Part shown: in pieces, positions 62,965 through 64,000 of the stretch
Layout of the letters: the number at the start of each line of letters is the position of its first letter
Position numbering within the stretch: position 1 is the first letter of the stretch
NCBI RefSeq assembly: GCF_042242105.1
Contig: NC_092012.1
Span: 8,747,470-8,811,469 of the forward strand
Length of the DNA: 64,000 nucleotides
Source of the DNA: Pempheris klunzingeri
Lineage: Eukaryota > Chordata > Actinopteri > Acropomatiformes > Pempheridae
Direction of reading: 5' to 3'
Notes under the pieces: model-generated
The model's input: only the letters and a program-made list of their open reading frames with translations
The model's database searches: none
Told to the model about the DNA's origin: nothing
Position numbers and translations under genes: made by a program

Positions 62965-63022
62965 ATGGCGGACATGGATGAATTGTTCGGGAGCGATGGG
63001 GACAGCGACAACGATCAGAGAG
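62965..63022 (+). CDS. leo1: LEO1, first coding exon (gene continues beyond the window)
   Basis: LEO1 is a subunit of the nuclear Paf1 complex, which travels with RNA polymerase II and supports elongation and histone modification. The exon encodes MADMDELFGSDGDSDNDQR plus one base, matching the acidic, Ser/Asp-rich start of vertebrate LEO1 (MADMEDLFGSDADS in human, recalled). It ends at AGAG|GTAAAT, donor at 63023. The ATG at 62965 is chosen because the conserved sequence starts there with context GAAATGG; the frame stays open further upstream but is not conserved. The remaining exons are off the right end. Position next to tmod agrees with the 15q21 block. Identification rests on 19 residues plus synteny. 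Confidence 0.85.
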
Positions 63023-64000
63023 GTAAATTAATGATGCTTCTTTACCGCTGCAAGCTGTTTACGAAGTTGGCTAACGTTAGCTTGCTAGCTTTAGCAAGTT
63101 TCTTCCAATTCAAAGCAGAAATGAGCCCCAACGAGATTAAAAAGTGAACCCTCTATGTTACATATACGGATATGTCTTAGTTATATGTACCGTCTGGATG
63201 TTTCTAAACTACAGTTTTGTAAGAAACGAGTGTAAGTTTTTTTTCTATCCGTTTAATTTTTTATGTTAGCTAGCTAGCGTTAACAAGCTAACAAAAGCTA
63301 AAGTAGCATAGTAACATTATAGCTCAAATGTGTAGCATTAGCGTTATTGTGCCCCACAACTCTTCTCAAGATCTGATGTACTCACAGTCAGTGCATGATT
63401 TTCACCAGCATGAAATCTCTTTGTACACAGTTCAATAGCTAAAAGGCATCTTGTCGGTAGGAGAGGCTACACTGAAACGGTGCATTTCATTCCTCACTGA
63501 GCCACAACAGGACATATAATAACCTAGTAATTAAGTCACATGGTCTCTGAGTCCAACTAAAACTATAAGTCAGATATAATGCCAGGCAAACACCAGTTTC
63601 AGTTGTAAAATATTTATTCAAACATCTCTTAATCATCTGCACGTATCCAGTGTAAATGTTGTACACAGTAGCCCATGCGTTGGAGTTAAAATCCGTGTTT
63701 CACAGTCTGTGTTATATTTGATACTGATATACACTCAGTTCAACCTTGATTAGTTGCAACTGTAAAATCTAATACAATTCAATACAACAACTCAGCCATA
63801 AAGTTTCCCTTTTACAAAGATTTCAATGTTCAGTTTTCATTCAAAGTGTCAGAAGTATTAGAGGGTCAGAGGTATTGCAGTGTTGTCAATACAATGCTGT
63901 CCAGGACAAAAATTCGATGTAAAATCAAATCTAAACCTCCTCTCCCACCTAACATTCATATTCCTGCTGTCTGTATGCCCACAGAGGTTTTAGTTATAGT
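63023..64000 (+). other. leo1: leo1 intron 1 (partial)
   Basis: Non-coding sequence to the end of the window. It contains the perfect palindrome GCTAACGTTAGC (63070-63081) and other GTTAGC/GCTAGC words near 63265-63300, frequent around teleost gene starts. No convincing second exon is present; the acceptor-like TGCCCACAG at 63975-63983 is discussed under rejected items. Confidence 0.6.

Noticed and set aside
63975..64000. Possible leo1 exon 2 beginning after TGCCCACAG at 63983
   Set aside because: The in-phase translation would be hydrophobic (EVLVI), unlike the acidic Ser/Asp-rich sequence expected after LEO1 residue 19, and the window ends too soon to test it.
1..64000. tRNA, rRNA, microRNA or CRISPR features
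   Set aside because: No cloverleaf with intact A and B boxes, no rRNA segments, no regularly spaced direct repeats; I recall no known microRNA hosted in these genes and saw no convincing hairpin outside transposon-like palindromes.

Overview
The window is vertebrate nuclear DNA, almost certainly from a ray-finned fish and most likely a spiny-rayed (percomorph) teleost. Genes are split by GT-AG introns, intergenic DNA is AT-rich, CA/GT microsatellites are frequent, and several interspersed repeats resemble families I associate with percomorph genomes. There are no bacterial, viral or CRISPR features. The gene order tnfaip8l3 - scg3 - lysmd2 - tmod - leo1 matches the block on human 15q21.2 (recalled, not searched), which supports the identifications.

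Layout. 1-8367 is non-coding, probably an intron or upstream part of tnfaip8l3, with several old repeats. 8368-8930 is the last coding exon of tnfaip8l3 (+), followed by a short 3' UTR. 9.5-16.4 kb is intergenic. scg3 (+) runs from 17167 to 28303 in 12 coding exons; all exons join in frame and give 494 residues. lysmd2 (-) lies tail to tail with scg3: three coding exons between 35387 and 29892, 216 residues, with poly(A) signals interleaved with those of scg3 near 29.2 kb. 35.7-42.6 kb is intergenic. A single tropomodulin gene (-) occupies 54468-44779 in nine coding exons (346 residues), with a likely long 3' UTR and a probable non-coding first exon at about 60.1 kb. leo1 (+) begins at 62965; only its first coding exon (19 codons plus one base) is inside the window.

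The genes do not form a pathway. SCG3 is a dense-core secretory granule protein, tropomodulin caps actin pointed ends, TNFAIP8L3 belongs to a phosphoinositide-binding family, LYSMD2 is a LysM-domain protein of unclear role, and LEO1 is a Paf1-complex subunit. They are linked by conserved synteny and possibly shared regulation.

Most notable beyond the genes: two CTCF-like motifs in convergent orientation that bracket lysmd2 and tmod; a cluster of REST/NRSF half-sites just upstream of the scg3 start codon; interlocked scg3/lysmd2 poly(A) signals; a possible alternative last exon in scg3; a heptamer tandem repeat that forms the polypyrimidine tract of a tmod splice acceptor; and large fold-back elements in and beside lysmd2. 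I found no convincing undescribed protein system. The motif and repeat claims come from reading by eye and need computation to confirm.
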